A DNA stretch of 64,000 nucleotides from Trichoplax adhaerens (taxonomy: Eukaryota; Placozoa; Uniplacotomia; Trichoplacea; Trichoplacidae). Location: the NCBI RefSeq assembly GCF_000150275.1, contig NW_002060949.1:1671836-1735835 (forward strand), given 5' to 3'. Below, piece by piece: positions 50,901 to 63,703 of the stretch. The notes under the pieces were generated by a model. The model was given only the letters and a program-made list of their open reading frames with translations, had not been told where the DNA came from and ran no database searches. A program made the translations under genes and the position numbers. Within the stretch, counting starts at the first letter, position 1, and the number at the start of each line of letters is the position of its first letter.

Positions 50901-53023
50901 TGCATATTATGACAACATGATTGCTACTGTACTTTCATTTCACTATAGGGATTTTTCATTTTAATCGTTCATTGCCTTAAAAACAACGATGTAAGGATAA
51001 CTTTTGATTTATGTGTTATCAAATGCAGTGGAAACGAGATGATTTCCTCTTCATCGTTTGCTGCTTATAACCATTTCTTCATACAAATTAATACATAAGA
51101 CAAATTTAAAGCGTTATCTAATCAAATTTTTTATCCTGGCTATGTTAATGAATATCTCAGATCAGTAATGCTTTTAATAAGAAATTTAGCAAGAAGGAAC
51201 CAATAAGTGTTGAATTATTAGAAAGACGGCGATCTCAGTAAGGGAATAAATGTACTTCTTATGTTCAGTTGGAATAATTGACAAAAATGGATATACAATA
51301 ATAAATCTAAAGATCAGCTAATGTTTATTCTATCTATTTTGCTAAACCTAGCAAGATTAACCTGTATATTCTCTCTTGAATAAATGATAGAGCTATCGTT
51401 GAATCCGTAGTAGAATCAGCTCGCCCGTCAACTCCGGCACAATTTGTTAGGTAAGGCTTGCTATAATGGAGACAACTGGTTATGAGTATGATGATTAGTT
51501 ATAACCGCAATATTTAAAGGTGTGGACTGAGTTAGATTGATTACCACTACGCTAGTGATCCTAGAATGGAAGTTTAGAAACAGTTACAAGAAAGATGGAT
51601 TCAAAGGCATAACTTGGATAAGAGCTTACTATAATTCAGTTAATTATTTATAGCAATCAATTCCATATACAAAATAATTTAAAACTATGAGCGAAGTTAA
51701 CTTAGATATTATTTCAATTATTAATCGTAATCAATTCCAATTACAATGCGATACTATTTAAAACTATAAGCTAAGTTAACCTGGATATTATTGCAATTTA
51801 AAGACAACTTCGTGGGCAATGTATTAAAGTTGAATTTTAAAAACGGACGAGATTTAATTTCATTCTATGTAGTAAAGTAGCATCTACCATCTATCAGCAA
51901 TCTAAAATAACTTATCCACGTTTGATGTTTTAATTCAGTTCATATTAAATGTTCAGAAGACGGGTACTTATTTTCACTCTTTACAATAAATAACATGAAA
52001 TTATTCAATATAACTAATTCGTGTTTGATTTTATTTAGACACTTTATACCCAGTAATCAAAATCATGGAGATCAAATCAAATTGCCTGCATTATCCAAAT
52101 CCTCCGTTCGTAATACCAAAATCAGCTCCAATTTAGCAGTTAATAATAATACTGCCAGAAGGATGAGTGATATTGCAACGTTATTTCAACGTGGAAATAG
52201 ATCTGGGGACGCTAAGAAAAAATTGGATAGAGAACCTTATGATGATTTAGACGATGATGAACTGGATAATAATTTTTTCTCTGGTCCAGGCTTTCAAACT
52301 GATCTAGAAAGTAATAAGCAAGAACAAGAGAAACAAAATTATAATCCCACTCAGAAACCAGTTATCCGATGCCAACCTTATTCATCTCATGATCAACAAA
52401 AACATGCCTACACTAATCCTAGTTTTCAGCCGGATGAAGAGCAAAGTAATATCAAGAAGAAAAGTAAGAGAATATCTATCCGAGCTCAATCGCAACCTAC
52501 GCCATCAACATCATCAGTATCATCTGACGAAGATGTTGATAAATTACCCTTTAATAAATTAACCGCAGCTAATAGAAATGCACTGGAATTTCAAAATGGT
52601 AAATCTGATCCATCTGCTGTCATTACTTCACCAGCAATAACTATTACTACTCCCAGTCCAACAACAACGATAACATCTTCAGTAAATGCCGCAAGTCAAG
52701 CCAAAAATGCTAATCATGTTAAATTTGATAATCATATTTATAAACTAGAATTAGAGCAACGCTATTCCCATCAGTTAAAACATATTATTTATGAGGATTC
52801 AGAAGGAGAAACTAGCGATGGTATTGCTTCACCATATTCGATTGTTTCTACCGTATCTAGTCTTGGTGAAATATCACAAAATGAAATCGAACCTCCTCGG
52901 TCACGAATAAAAACATTTTCGGGTGTTGTGGATGTGTTTAAAAAGAAAGCGAGTGATAATGTACGATGTCAAAGTATGTCAAGTAAGAAATCTACCTTTA
53001 AAATTGGTAAATTAAGGTCTTAA
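47974..53023 (+). CDS. Adhesion/secretin-type GPCR lacking an ectodomain, long cytoplasmic tail
   Basis: Class B-type seven-helix receptor. Exons: 47974-48009, 48797-48832, 48924-49024, 49310-49409, 49541-49688, 50047-50116, 50194-50260, 50425-50519, 50701-50830, 50949-50990, 51161-51237, 52054-53023. Every junction is in phase, giving 623 aa. Exons 1-2 encode only a signal peptide (MDKKRTLAIFFLIYSLW, then TGQVDAQ). TM1 begins about ten residues later (IMTYLGCLMTILSLMATI). TM2 (RLNLHITLLLTNICIIIGV), TM3 (LACSSQYLLLAFFIWML), the loop-2 CW motif (CWLSQRHLAVLGF), TM5 with YYRAKKLATKDGN, TM6 (CNIGWILGSTTE) and TM7 (FTSLQ then GFFILIVHCLKNN) are as in adhesion GPCRs. No GAIN/GPS domain or hormone domain exists between signal peptide and TM1. 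The tail (about 350 aa) is Ser/Thr/Asn-rich and disordered. The exon 1-2 assignment rests on phase and signal-peptide fit. Confidence 0.85.
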
Positions 53024-55052
53024 TTCCTTGTTACGAATGGCAGCGGGAATATAGAATGGCTTTGGACATAATTTTGCTAATTAATATAAATAATTCAAGA
53101 ACGAAAGAAAGTACTGCCTTAGCACATGGAAATAAAGTAAATCCTCTAAGAAATCTGTTATTCTATTTACTAATAATTACTACATGTATAGATATGAATG
53201 ATCTAAATACTAAAGAAAACTAGTAATTCTATGTGATATCAAAGAATGAACAAGAAGAAATCTTCATCTTTAACTGCTAAAGGGTATCGAAATAACTTTT
53301 AGCGGTTATAATTCGTTATTAGTTATCGCATTCGTAAATAGTAAATGATTTAAATATAGGAGAAAGCAAATAATATGCAGTACGAGTTAAAGCATGTTTG
53401 TTACTGCTAAGAAGTCTAACTCTAAAGTTGATAATTTGTGATTTTAGTTCCTTATTAATTAATACGATGAATATCAGACGTATAAATGATCATAAATACC
53501 TTAGCCAGATAAAATTAATGTAAAATGCCGTAATATGTTCACTTAAAGCATTAAATGCTTGGAATTGATAGTCAGATATATAGTATTAACTTCTACGTGT
53601 CATTTTAGTAATAATCCGACTTCAATACTATAGTATTTTAATACTATGCAAGTAGTTAATTGATTTAAGCCACTAATTGATGATCCTACTACTAATTAAT
53701 ACTCAGGACTTATTATACATCTAGTATATTAAGTAAACTAAAGCCGTAAAATCTAAGAGTTCTCACAGATTAAAGTAAATTCGATCAAAATTCTTGCTAT
53801 TCAATCTCTTCATTTTATTATTATTGTTGACTGTAAATTTTAAAGTAATATCTCGATAATGGTACAATATCGCATATCGTAAAACATTTAGCTAGTTACA
53901 AAACTGTAGTCTTTAACATATTCTTAAATATGGATAGCTTTACAATCGATTTCAACAATACTCAAACATAGCTTGTTATATTTAGTTATTCATAGCACCT
54001 ACAGTGTAGGTGCTACGGTCTTCGCTATTTCATACAATCATTTGCTATTACTTTGTCTATTTATGGTAAATGCCATATCCAATTCTACAATCCTGTTCTC
54101 TGTATTTGTTCTATCTCTTTATCTATAAATACCAATGATTTCTGCCTCGGAATTGTTAGTTGCACTTGTAAGTGTTAGTATCTACACTCTTTACTTCACA
54201 ACAGATTATCCGCTGATCTACCTGTAACCGCCACGCTGTAGCTTATTTATTCTCTACAATAAATATTCCTCTTTCTAGTAAACCCCTGGTGTAATTATTG
54301 TGAAACATCTAAAGATTCCACATCCAAAGATTCTTTGAACCCTCCGTCATGAGAGCAGTATTATTTTCCTCGAGATAAATATAGAAAATTTGCTGTTAAG
54401 CGTATACTAGTAAATATTAGCACTATTTCAAGATTTTAATGCTAGTTTACAATTAGTATACGTCTATGCACGTAAGAACATATAAGAATATATGAAGCAA
54501 ACCTAAACAATACAAACATTTCATCCGACAAAACGGCGGTCGAGATAGATTACTATTGCACTCTACGAATAAGTACTTGTTATTAAATAAATTTGAGTAA
54601 ATAAAAGTATTGCTAATTGCTAAAGCTGCAGTTATTAAAAATTATAATCACATTTCCACTTCTTGAATCTATGATTATTGAAGTATTATCACTATTGAAA
54701 ACATTTAACAAAAGTGCAGTGATTAATATCTGTTGGCAGACCTGTTATATTAAATAAAATTTCATTAGAATTTCTTATATTACGCGGTATTGGCCGACTC
54801 GTATTGGTAACCTTAATGACTAGTAATTCATATACGTGTATATCCATTATCAATTACGCCTTGTATTTAGCCTCAGATTATACCTGGATTCATAAATTCT
54901 TCTATCACTTAACGTCTTGAAAAAGATGATAATAAGATAGAATAACAACAGTTATGTTAGTAATGCGAATGTAGATAAGTTAAAATATTCACTCTTTCGA
55001 TGATGTATACTAAAGAATGATACTAGATTTTATTTATACACGTATTAGAGAA
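53024..55052. other. Intergenic region with LTR-like copy B
   Basis: Downstream of the first receptor. Apart from the LTR-like element at 53905-54350 no feature is supported. Confidence 0.45.
53905..54350 (+). mobile_element. LTR-like element, copy B
   Basis: Diverged relative of 38087-38567 in the same orientation. Shared blocks include CATACAATCATTTGCTATTA, TATAAATACCAATGATTTCTGCC, AGTTGCACTTG, GTTAGTATCTACAC and CTCTACAATAAATATTC, ending near CCCTCCGTCA. It has an extra short palindrome (CACCTACAGTGTAGGTG) near 53997. No internal retrotransposon sequence follows. Confidence 0.6.
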
Positions 55053-56590
55053 TTACAAGAATTGCTGCCTGGGCAATATCAGATCTCCATCATCACTTGG
55101 CTTAAATTGAGCGTTGATATTTTCATCAGTGACCTCTTCAAGCGTGGCAGGATCCCATTTTGGGTTATGGTCACGATCGATTAATACAGCTTTAGCTCCT
55201 TCATAAAATCTTTGGTCTCCGTCATTCTCTGAGTGATACGGTGTTCTATTAACAAAACATCAGCTAAGCAAGATGCTGTAGCTCTTTTTTGTAAAGTACG
55301 AATGGCGACTTTTAATACAGTAGGAGTTAATTTACGATAATGTTTGAGGCAATTTTAGTCCACTCTGAACCATCTTCTTCTAGTAGAGTAAAGATTTCTT
55401 CTATAGTTTTTCCATTAAAGCACTTATTGATTGTATTTATATACTTGGAAAGAAAACTCTCCACCTTTATACTATATTTTACCAAGTAACGATGAAATTG
55501 ATTTTATTAATATTCGTTATGGAGTGATAAAACAAGTATGGCCTTAGTCAATGAGTTAATCTTAAAAAATATAAGACGAAGGGAATGCAAAAGATAATAT
55601 TGTCATTTGCTATGGAGTAAAAACTGCAGTTATGACTAACTATACAAGTAAAGATTTGGCTTAATTTATTAATATGGTATGATATGGAATTGTCTGAGCA
55701 TGACTTATTAAACTTTACGTATTCTAAATCGGCTTGTTAGCATATTCTGCATAACGTAAATATAAGTCTACCATAGCACTATTTACGTTACAGTTTTTAC
55801 TGTTCCTAGCTTACGCAAATCGTTATTCTAGTGTTGATACTCTTTCATTATTGATTAACTTACCTTCATGTGATATTGATTTAGAATTTCTCGATTTATA
55901 CGATCCGTAATATTATCTTGACTAATAAATTTCTCTTCTAATTCGCAGATATCTTGTGATCGAATATAGTGGGTAGCTATTGCAGCAAAATAAACATCTT
56001 TACCTTTTAATCTATTCTCTATTAACGAAAATAGAAAGTTTTACTAAGGAAGGCTATCGTTTTGTATAGTAATATTGGAATTAAATGATTGGATCTAATA
56101 TTAATTTTTAAAATAACATCGATTTTCTCCTATCGTAATCGCTGTTTTTGCTTGTCTCGGTTCTGATATATAATATAATTTTATAGGCATAGAATGTATA
56201 TCTATTTAACGCATCATATATGCAATCTGATCACTGCAGCCAAGTGAATTTGTTTCGAGAACACTATTAAACACTTATCATTTTTGAGACTATTCTATCC
56301 AAAGTCTTATCAAATATCAATAAGATAAACTTATAACATTCACCTGTAAGGCCTAAATATATGCCCAGTCTACCTTTCAATCGTAGTAAAAAGTACGATC
56401 CTTCTACATTCGGATACAGACCTATAGATGTTTTTGGCATGGCAAATATTGTACGTTCGGTTATGACTCGATAGAGCCCATGAACTGACAAGCCAACACT
56501 ACCACTTATTGTTATTTCATCGATAAGGGCTACAAAAAGAGTCATCGAAATGCCTAGGGTGCAATTATTTGGACGGTGAAAAGAGGACAA
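55053..56590 (-). pseudogene. HIBCH-like: HIBCH-like (3-hydroxyisobutyryl-CoA hydrolase) gene, broken and catalytically altered
   Basis: Related to mitochondrial 3-hydroxyisobutyryl-CoA hydrolase of valine breakdown (enoyl-CoA hydratase superfamily). Exon-like blocks run from about 56590 to 56350, 56025 to about 55865, and about 55465 to 55053. The first reads FVALIDEITISGSVGLSVHG and FAMPKTSIGLYPNVEGSYFL; the second LKGKDVYFAAIATHY; the last INKCFNGKTIEEIF, LTPTVLKVAIRTLQ and GAKAVLIDRDHNPKWDP. Splice signals between blocks survive. Signs of loss: the N-terminal part (transit peptide and first substrate-binding loop) is not found; the catalytic Glu and Asp positions of the family appear as Lys (PKTSIG) and Asn (YPNVEG); conserved glycines became Ser or Glu; two frame shifts lie in the last block (near 55350 and 55245). 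I infer a pseudogene; a non-catalytic paralogue with assembly errors is the alternative. Confidence 0.75.
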
Positions 56591-58554
56591 AATACTTAAA
56601 GTATAACTTGCTAGCTTTTAAAGTCTCGATGAGGCGTTAATAAACGTTAGTTATGTCGTCTCACAGAAAGTACCGATAGACACGATGTTTTAGACGATAC
56701 TAAATTGCATTCAGATGCAAATTATTTTTACTTATCGAGAAGAAAGAGAAAAGGATGAGAAGGATTAAACTAAGTTAATTCCTGTAGGAGAACTGTATCA
56801 ACAAGAATAACCACAGATGAATATGGTGATGAATAACAGTAAACAGCAATCCCAGCGGTCGCGATGAAAGTATCATGGACTAACTATGATGACTGGAAAG
56901 TATGGCATGATTTACGCACTAGAGTAGATAATCTACCGGCATAGTAACTTGCCGGCCATTAAAACAGGAGTTTAGCATGTCCCACTGAGCAGGGAAAATC
57001 AATTATAATCAATTTGTTTAAATGATTGCATTTCTGAATCAATAGATTTGACGAGTATTAGCATCAACTTTACAATCCAGCTACTGTAGGCACAATCTGT
57101 GTGTTAAGATGAATATTTGCACTTTACTGTACTTGGATTCTAGAGAAAATGAATATTTCCGCCAGCAAAATATTTCTTTAAGCCTGCAATAAACCTTCGA
57201 GTGATCAATAATAAGATGGCCTTCTCACTGTATGATTATATTTGTATCTTTTTGTTTGTTTTAACTATAGCGTGTACTTCGGTTGAAGGTTAAGTTTAAT
57301 TGGAGACTACACAATTGCAATATAAGAATCCATAGTTTTTCCCTCTCACCTCCGATTGGCCGTGATGGTATTAGCAAAAAATCGACTTCTACTTTACGTA
57401 TGTTATATCAATTATAACAAGAGTACAGAGCATCGAAAAATTGCAAAAATTGCAAAAGCCATTCGTTGATATTCTATAGTTATTATATCGCCGATCGAAC
57501 GGTATTAAATAACCTTTTAATCTATTACCCGTAACAAAATGATAAGAATACCATGACAAATAAATTTTTGCATATTCTAATGATTACATTATTGATGATT
57601 ATAGTTGGCTAGTAACAAGTAACTTTATTCTTTTACTGTTAAAATACGTAGAAAAATTCCATTCATTTACGATATAAATTGAAGACATTAATTAGCATCC
57701 CCTTCAGATTGTTAAAACTAGTTATTAATACACATGAGTCTGTAGGTTTATGTGTTATATGAAAGTGAAGATGCTTTACCTAGCCAAATTGGAGCTACAA
57801 TAGATATTATTATAATACTATATAATTAGCCGCTTCATAATATTTCGTAACTTTAAATAAATCATAAATATTATCTAATTATTGGATTATTTGTTATCAC
57901 AAATTATAAATATTTATTTTATATCTATCATTATTTTATTGTAATGTAATAAATATATTTTTATTTTAGATATGTATACTTTACATATGAGTAAGAGTTA
58001 CTCCAGACAGGATAATGAGAAGAAGTATTTTAGTAGATTCGATTTCTTACAAATTGGTATTTACTAAAATTTCATCATTATCCTTAGAAAGTAAATGATA
58101 TAATTGTCTTGTGTGCTATTCATAATTAACTTCTATGGACAAGTGATAAGACAAATTATATCATCAATTAATGTTACGGGATTTAAATTTTAATCCGTAA
58201 CTCTGATCAGCTTTTATTGTAATATTAATTACAATTATCATGCGATATGATCATGACAAGGGCTATAGGTAACCTTCATTAAGAGTAGGCATTTTAGTAG
58301 CTTTCAACTATAGTTATTCCTTTATCGCGTGTTAAACATTCATCATATTGCTGTTAATGATTATAGTGGAAGTTAAACACAGAATGCTCTAACGACTTGT
58401 TCGTATCCATGTCCAACATCAAAACTTCGTCACCTAATTATCTTATTGCTTGATCGCATAATAAATAATATCAATTAAGGTGTTATTCATCTTCGTATTA
58501 TATAGCTAGCATTTTCGTTACTTAATGTGGGTTCTACCCGTATCGTGGTAAATC
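56591..58554. other. Intergenic region
   Basis: AT-rich. I looked for the missing N-terminal exons of the HIBCH-like gene and found no convincing match. No other feature is supported. Confidence 0.4.
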
Positions 58555-60664
58555 TTACACCATAACTTCATCATCACTGGACTGATTATCTTGTTGCTGA
58601 GTTTGAGGATCATCAGGTATGGGTATAACAAGAACAGTCGATAATCCTAACTTTGAATAGACCATCTCCGTAGCTTTAGCTGCACTGGATTCTTGATCAA
58701 AAGTCAAATAACATGTGCCCATATCATGTTCCTGCCATTGCATTTCTGCTGTTTTTATGCGTCCATACTGACTAAAGACACGCTTTATTTCCTTTTCTGA
58801 TGTGGTGGCTGCAAAACCGATAATGGCAATCTTCCTCGATGGCTTAATGGACACCATTGCTTTAATAGCCGGCAGTACTTGGATCATTTTATAATCGATT
58901 GTGTGTGATTTTGTTACTAAAATACGTTGAAGTGGATCGGCACTTTTAAATTCAATAGTAGTAAAGGATTGGATAGTACCAATAACTTTGTCTAATCGCT
59001 TCTTAACCTTATCTATTTTAAAAACTTGACCAAATTGATTAAAATATTCGGTTAATTTGGATTCGTTGGTATTCATACTCAATCCTCCAACGTAAATTTT
59101 CTTCTCATCATAACTGTAGCAACTATCTTTTGGTAGTGGAATAGTTTTCCTTTCTTCCTGGCTAGTTTTACGACCAATTGACGAAGTAGTTGCTGCTCTT
59201 AAACGGATTTCGTTAATATTACTCTTATTTGATTTAGAATCTTGAGTAGCAGTTGAATTTAGTTGAGTGGCTTTATTGCCGATTAATGAAGTACTTGCCG
59301 TCCTTAAACGGGCTTCGTTAATATTGGCCTTGTTTGATTTAGAATCTTGAGCGGCAGCCAAATTCTGCTTCTCTTTCAACGCTGTTGTATTAATATTGAT
59401 CTTGTTGGATTTATAAGCTGCAGTTGCAGTCGAATTTTGCTTTTCTTCAGATGTAGCTCTATTGTATTTGTGATCTTGAGGAATTATCGATTTCTGCTTT
59501 TCTTGAGATCTAACAGGACTAACATTAGTCCTATCAGATTTGTAGTCCTGAGTTGTTGTAGTTCGACTTTGTTTTTCCTCCGATGCCGATTCTTCCTCAT
59601 GATTCAATTTCTTCTTCTTCAGCGAAGAGACTCTTCTAGGTGGTTGTAGTTGCTGGCTATGTAAAGGCTTACTCGATTTCAGAGCTTGTTTTCCATTATC
59701 ATCGGCTTGAGATTGGCCCTTTGGTTCTATCCGTTTATTAGATATTGGGTCATTTTTAGCTGTGGCTGCTGGTGTTACAGATTTCTTCTCTTCTACTTTA
59801 GCTGAACTTAGTTTAATCCGCTTTAATGAAGATTTTCGTTTTGGTACTATGACTGAAACTGTTGGTTTATCCTTTTCTACTTTTGAATCATCATTCTGTT
59901 GAAGTTGATTTTGGTGATTCAAGACTTTCCCCTAATGTAAGTAAAGATAGGATGGCATCAAGAATGGCCTCAATTAGATGAAATGTAGGTAGAGAACTTT
60001 AGCTAGAAAAAAGTTAAGACCATTATCATGTCTTGCAAACCTCGATTTTATTATCAGCCACTGGTACTTCATTCAAAGTTCCATTCTAAATTTAGTAGAA
60101 ATATTGATGGGCTAACATTAGTATCTTTAAAGTTTCAAATTCTCATTTAAAATCATCCTTTAATGTCGGTATACAACCTTAACGATATCAATCGTCTCTA
60201 ATGACTCCGATAATTGATCGTTAGTGATATCCATTTTACTATCACTTTCATCTCTGCTTATGCTAATTTCAATGTCTGATTCTTGCAATTCCTCTTTGAT
60301 TTGTCGCTTTGATAAAAATTGGACATTGGATGTAGGCTATACAAAGGATTAATTTGGAATTGTGAAAATCAAAATTCAACAAAAGGAAATTTTCAATTAT
60401 TTCAAAATATTATTCTAACCATTAATTAAACTCAGTTAACTGTATATAGATAAGCTACATAAAAGATTAATTTAGAGTTAGGAAAATCAAAGTTCAGATA
60501 AGGAAATTTTTTATTTTGGCAAAATATTTTTCTAACTATTAATTGAAACTCAGTTAATTGTTTATAGATAAGACTGTATCGCAATAAATCATCGGTTTTA
60601 TGGAGCTAATTTAATTAAGTAACGTCAATAAAATTACATTTGTTTGCTTGATTTTTTGCATCAT
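58555..60664 (-). CDS. Protein with tandem C-terminal RRMs and a repetitive basic N-terminal half
   Basis: RNA-binding protein of unknown specificity. Exons: 60664-60638, 60336-60178, 60085-60041, 59931-58555, all in phase (535 aa). The start is the first of two adjacent ATGs at 60664, because an in-frame stop lies just upstream of that exon. Residues 1-340 are charged and disordered, with a basic block PKRKSSLKRIKLSSAK (likely nuclear localisation) and imperfect internal repeats of the type QDSKSNKxNINExRLRxA followed by TSxIGxK. RRM1 is about residues 355-432 (RNP2 KIYVGGL; RNP1 position weak, FTTIEF). RRM2 is about 443-516 (KIAIIGF; RNP1-like MGTCYLTF). It ends SSDDEVMV. Weak RNP1 aromatics suggest unusual RNA or protein binding. 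The receptor on the same strand ends 289 bp upstream. Confidence 0.8.
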
Positions 60665-60952
60665 GTTAGTGATTTTAGATTTATGTAATTGCGATTCTTG
60701 AACTGGTTCATCATCTAATGTTGATGAAAAGGTTACAGCTCTCCTAATTTACATTGGCAAAAGCAAGAAGTTTAGTACGAGATACGCTCAATGAATTAAT
60801 TTAATATGAAATGATGTTATTTCATCAATTTCTACATTACTAAAAGAGTTATTTACGAGACATGACCATAACTTTACTTGTTTTTAGAGTTAAAATAAAC
60901 TTGAGTGCATAACAAAGCTCTATAGTTTAGCATGAAAGACAACTATTAATCT
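60665..60952. other. Short spacer between receptor and RRM gene
   Basis: 288 bp between the receptor stop and the RRM protein's first ATG, same strand. An AG acceptor just before an open stretch (about 60745) would keep the frame open from the receptor, so the two genes are not separated unambiguously. Confidence 0.4.
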
Positions 60953-63703
60953 TTACCTTTTTGTCTGTGGTGAGTGAGAGGTTGAGTAATTAGATGATGA
61001 TTTGGGTTGACTGTCAGATTTCTTATTACTTTGACTCCTATCGGAATTAATAGAACAATTTACAGATTGGAATATTATCAATTACCAGTAATTTAAGGTA
61101 GGTGGAAAATAGACCTATAGGAAATTAGCCCATACAGGAAATATCTCACTACAGAAATTCGTATACATACGGATTTGTTGGCCTTCTACTTTTACTTTGC
61201 GTTTCTCGTCGACTTTTCTTACTTGCAGAATCAAAGGCATCTCGTAACTGTGTGTGTAGAGAATAAAACAGGAATTAATATTAGAGTACAGCAAAGGTAA
61301 AAATATTGGAGTCATTCCTAAAGAAGTAAACGGATTAAAATTAATTTATATACTTGATAATTTCTGGCACAGTGGAATACAAATATTATGAATCCCTAAA
61401 TAGCACAGAATTAAATTTGATGGTTTTAAATCAAGAATTTTCCTACAATTGTCCTAATAGCATATCAAATATCGAAATGTAGCTTGCCTGTAATGAATTG
61501 GTTATAGCAAAGATATATTGTAATGCTACGCTATCACTTATAATAGTCAAACTTCCTAATATCCAGCCAACTCCGAGTAATGGTAATAAAACGATGGCTC
61601 CTTTAAGGGCAGTTCTAGCATCAATTAGAGAAAATAATAATTAATTTTGTATCAATCTTTATCATAATTACTGTCCAATGATCTTTTGCTATTTAAAATC
61701 GATATAGATCTATCAGGAATATGTGCATATATATTCTACCGAATAAAATGAATGATTGCGACAGATGAAAAAAATTAAACATGTATGGAACCAATCTTTA
61801 TCATAAATATCACCTTTTTATACAAAAATATTCGTATTTGTGTTCATAATTAAAATATCAACCGCATATTAATAAATGTGAATGTTGTATGGTTACTAAT
61901 AAACAACGAGGTCAGAATTTTATTGCTAGGATTAAGCAGAAGAAGTAATTAATGTCATCCAAACCAAAATGATAAAGCAGAAACTTGGTGATTCGATGAT
62001 ATCGTTGCAAATAAATGTAATTAAAGTAATACTTGAGGTGATTATCAAGTGTAAGTGGAATAAGTTTAGGTACTTAAGATGATAAAATAGAAAGCATACT
62101 AATTAGGGAACCAGAATATTCCAAAATCATTACAATTACGGTTATAGTGTAATGATATATCAATAATTAATAGAAGATGATAGCAGGGAAGCAAAGTAAT
62201 CTATAGGCTTACTTTAACTTTATAAATCGATCTTCTTGTTTAATTTTAGAAATTTTCTGGGTGCTTAGCATTGTTTTGATAGCAATTGCGAAGACAAAGA
62301 TGTTGATCTATTACATACAAATAAAAAAAGGCATTTTTGTTATGCTGTAAATTAGCCTAGATACCACAGCTGCTGCAATTTTAAAAATTCTAGCAATTGA
62401 TAATAATGTAAAATTATATGGCAGCGTAATCTTATAATTAAGCTCAGCTTGAATTAAAACTACCGTAGAAGAAATTTTGTCTTTACTGGCTATTATCGTG
62501 TTAATATAAGTAATCAGATATGAGAAATAATTATAAGAACATATTAAAAACTATATAAATCAAAATGTTAATGTCAGAACTTACAATTACAATAAGCCCC
62601 ATAGGAACTACAAAAGCCAAGAATATAGGCGGTTGGCTTGCTAGCCAACAGCTAGAAACGGCGTGAAGCAGTCAGTAGGAATTATATAAGACCTTCATCT
62701 TTATGATATTTATGCTTACGAGTATTTAAATAAGCCAGACAGTATATTGAGTAAAGTATAAATAATTATTAAACTTAGTGGCTTGCATACCGACATTAAA
62801 TTAGAATCTAGCTATGAAAAGATATTGATACATCTACTCGTATATCTGTTGCTACTTAGATACGAAGAATTGTTAAGAAGCAGCTATACAGACATGTATA
62901 ATGCACTAGATAACAGTAATTGCATCCATTTAAGGATTTTACTTGCAAGTTATAGGGCAATTTTGACTATACATTGCATAGCGATGATAAACTTAATTTC
63001 TATGGTGTCTCGTAAATCATGATCCCTTTGAAATATGAGAAATTATTGCAACTTACGCTCTCGGATTCAAGTAACCGTCTATTCCAGATGTACTTAGAGT
63101 GATGCCCAATGTTGTTGCAACTATGATCATTGGTATACCTAATATTTAACGTAAAGTATTTGCTTAATTTCCCTCATATGTATAGCTAATAATAGATAAG
63201 ACCACTGTTTAAATAATTGGAAAGTGAGAGATGTTGCATTGGTCTTAATTTTTCAACTTACCGTAAGCAGGTACGAAATACCATACTAATTTTGAGCTAA
63301 CGTCGAAAACTTTAACCAGCATTATATACATATAAATTCCTTCATTTAGCATCCACATAAAAGTCGCTAAAAGGACGTAATGTAATACAGCCGCCATAAC
63401 AGTACAAAATACCTGAAGTAAATATTGGAGTAGGCCAATGAGATTATATAAAGATTGAATAAACGCTCACGGGCACGATAAATTAAAGCAACTTTAGAAA
63501 ACTACGGTTATGATAGCGAACTTAAAAATTTTGATCCGCATTTATTTGGGATAGGTATTGTGTAAATATATTTACAGTAATAATTGCTACAGTACCTTAC
63601 CTTATTTTGAACCGCTGTTAAACCGGATATGATCAAGATATTCGCAATAAGGAGATTAACAAATAGGTTCATGTTGATAATATTTTTGGTATTTGAAATT
63701 CGC
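60953..63703 (-). CDS. Adhesion/secretin-type GPCR, 5' end outside window
   Basis: Second class B-type receptor, partial. Exons: 63703-63601 (TM2), 63412-63262 (TM3), 63138-63057 (TM4), 62651-62585 (loop 2/TM5), 62307-62213, 61614-61488 (TM6), 61395-61354 (TM7), 61247-61171 and 61037-60953 (tail, stop TAA). All phases agree. Motifs: NIINMNLFVNLLIANI, VFCTVMAAVLHYVLLATFMW, GIPMIIVATTLGI, CWLASQPPIFLAFVVP, LLPLLGVGWILGS, YIFAITNSLQ, GFIIFVFHCARNYQ. These are the adhesion-family TM2-TM7 consensus. The TM6 exon ends CAG followed by GCAAGC, a likely GC-AG intron. TM1 and any ectodomain are not visible before the window ends. The tail is basic, then Ser-rich, and shorter than that of the receptor at 48-53 kb. 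An alternative is that the last exon splices onward at GTAAAG into the RRM exons. Confidence 0.88.

Noticed and set aside
61115-61315. Minus-strand 66-codon frame inside the second receptor
   Set aside because: It is the wrong frame over the receptor's basic tail exon, whose correct frame is fixed by splice phases on both sides.
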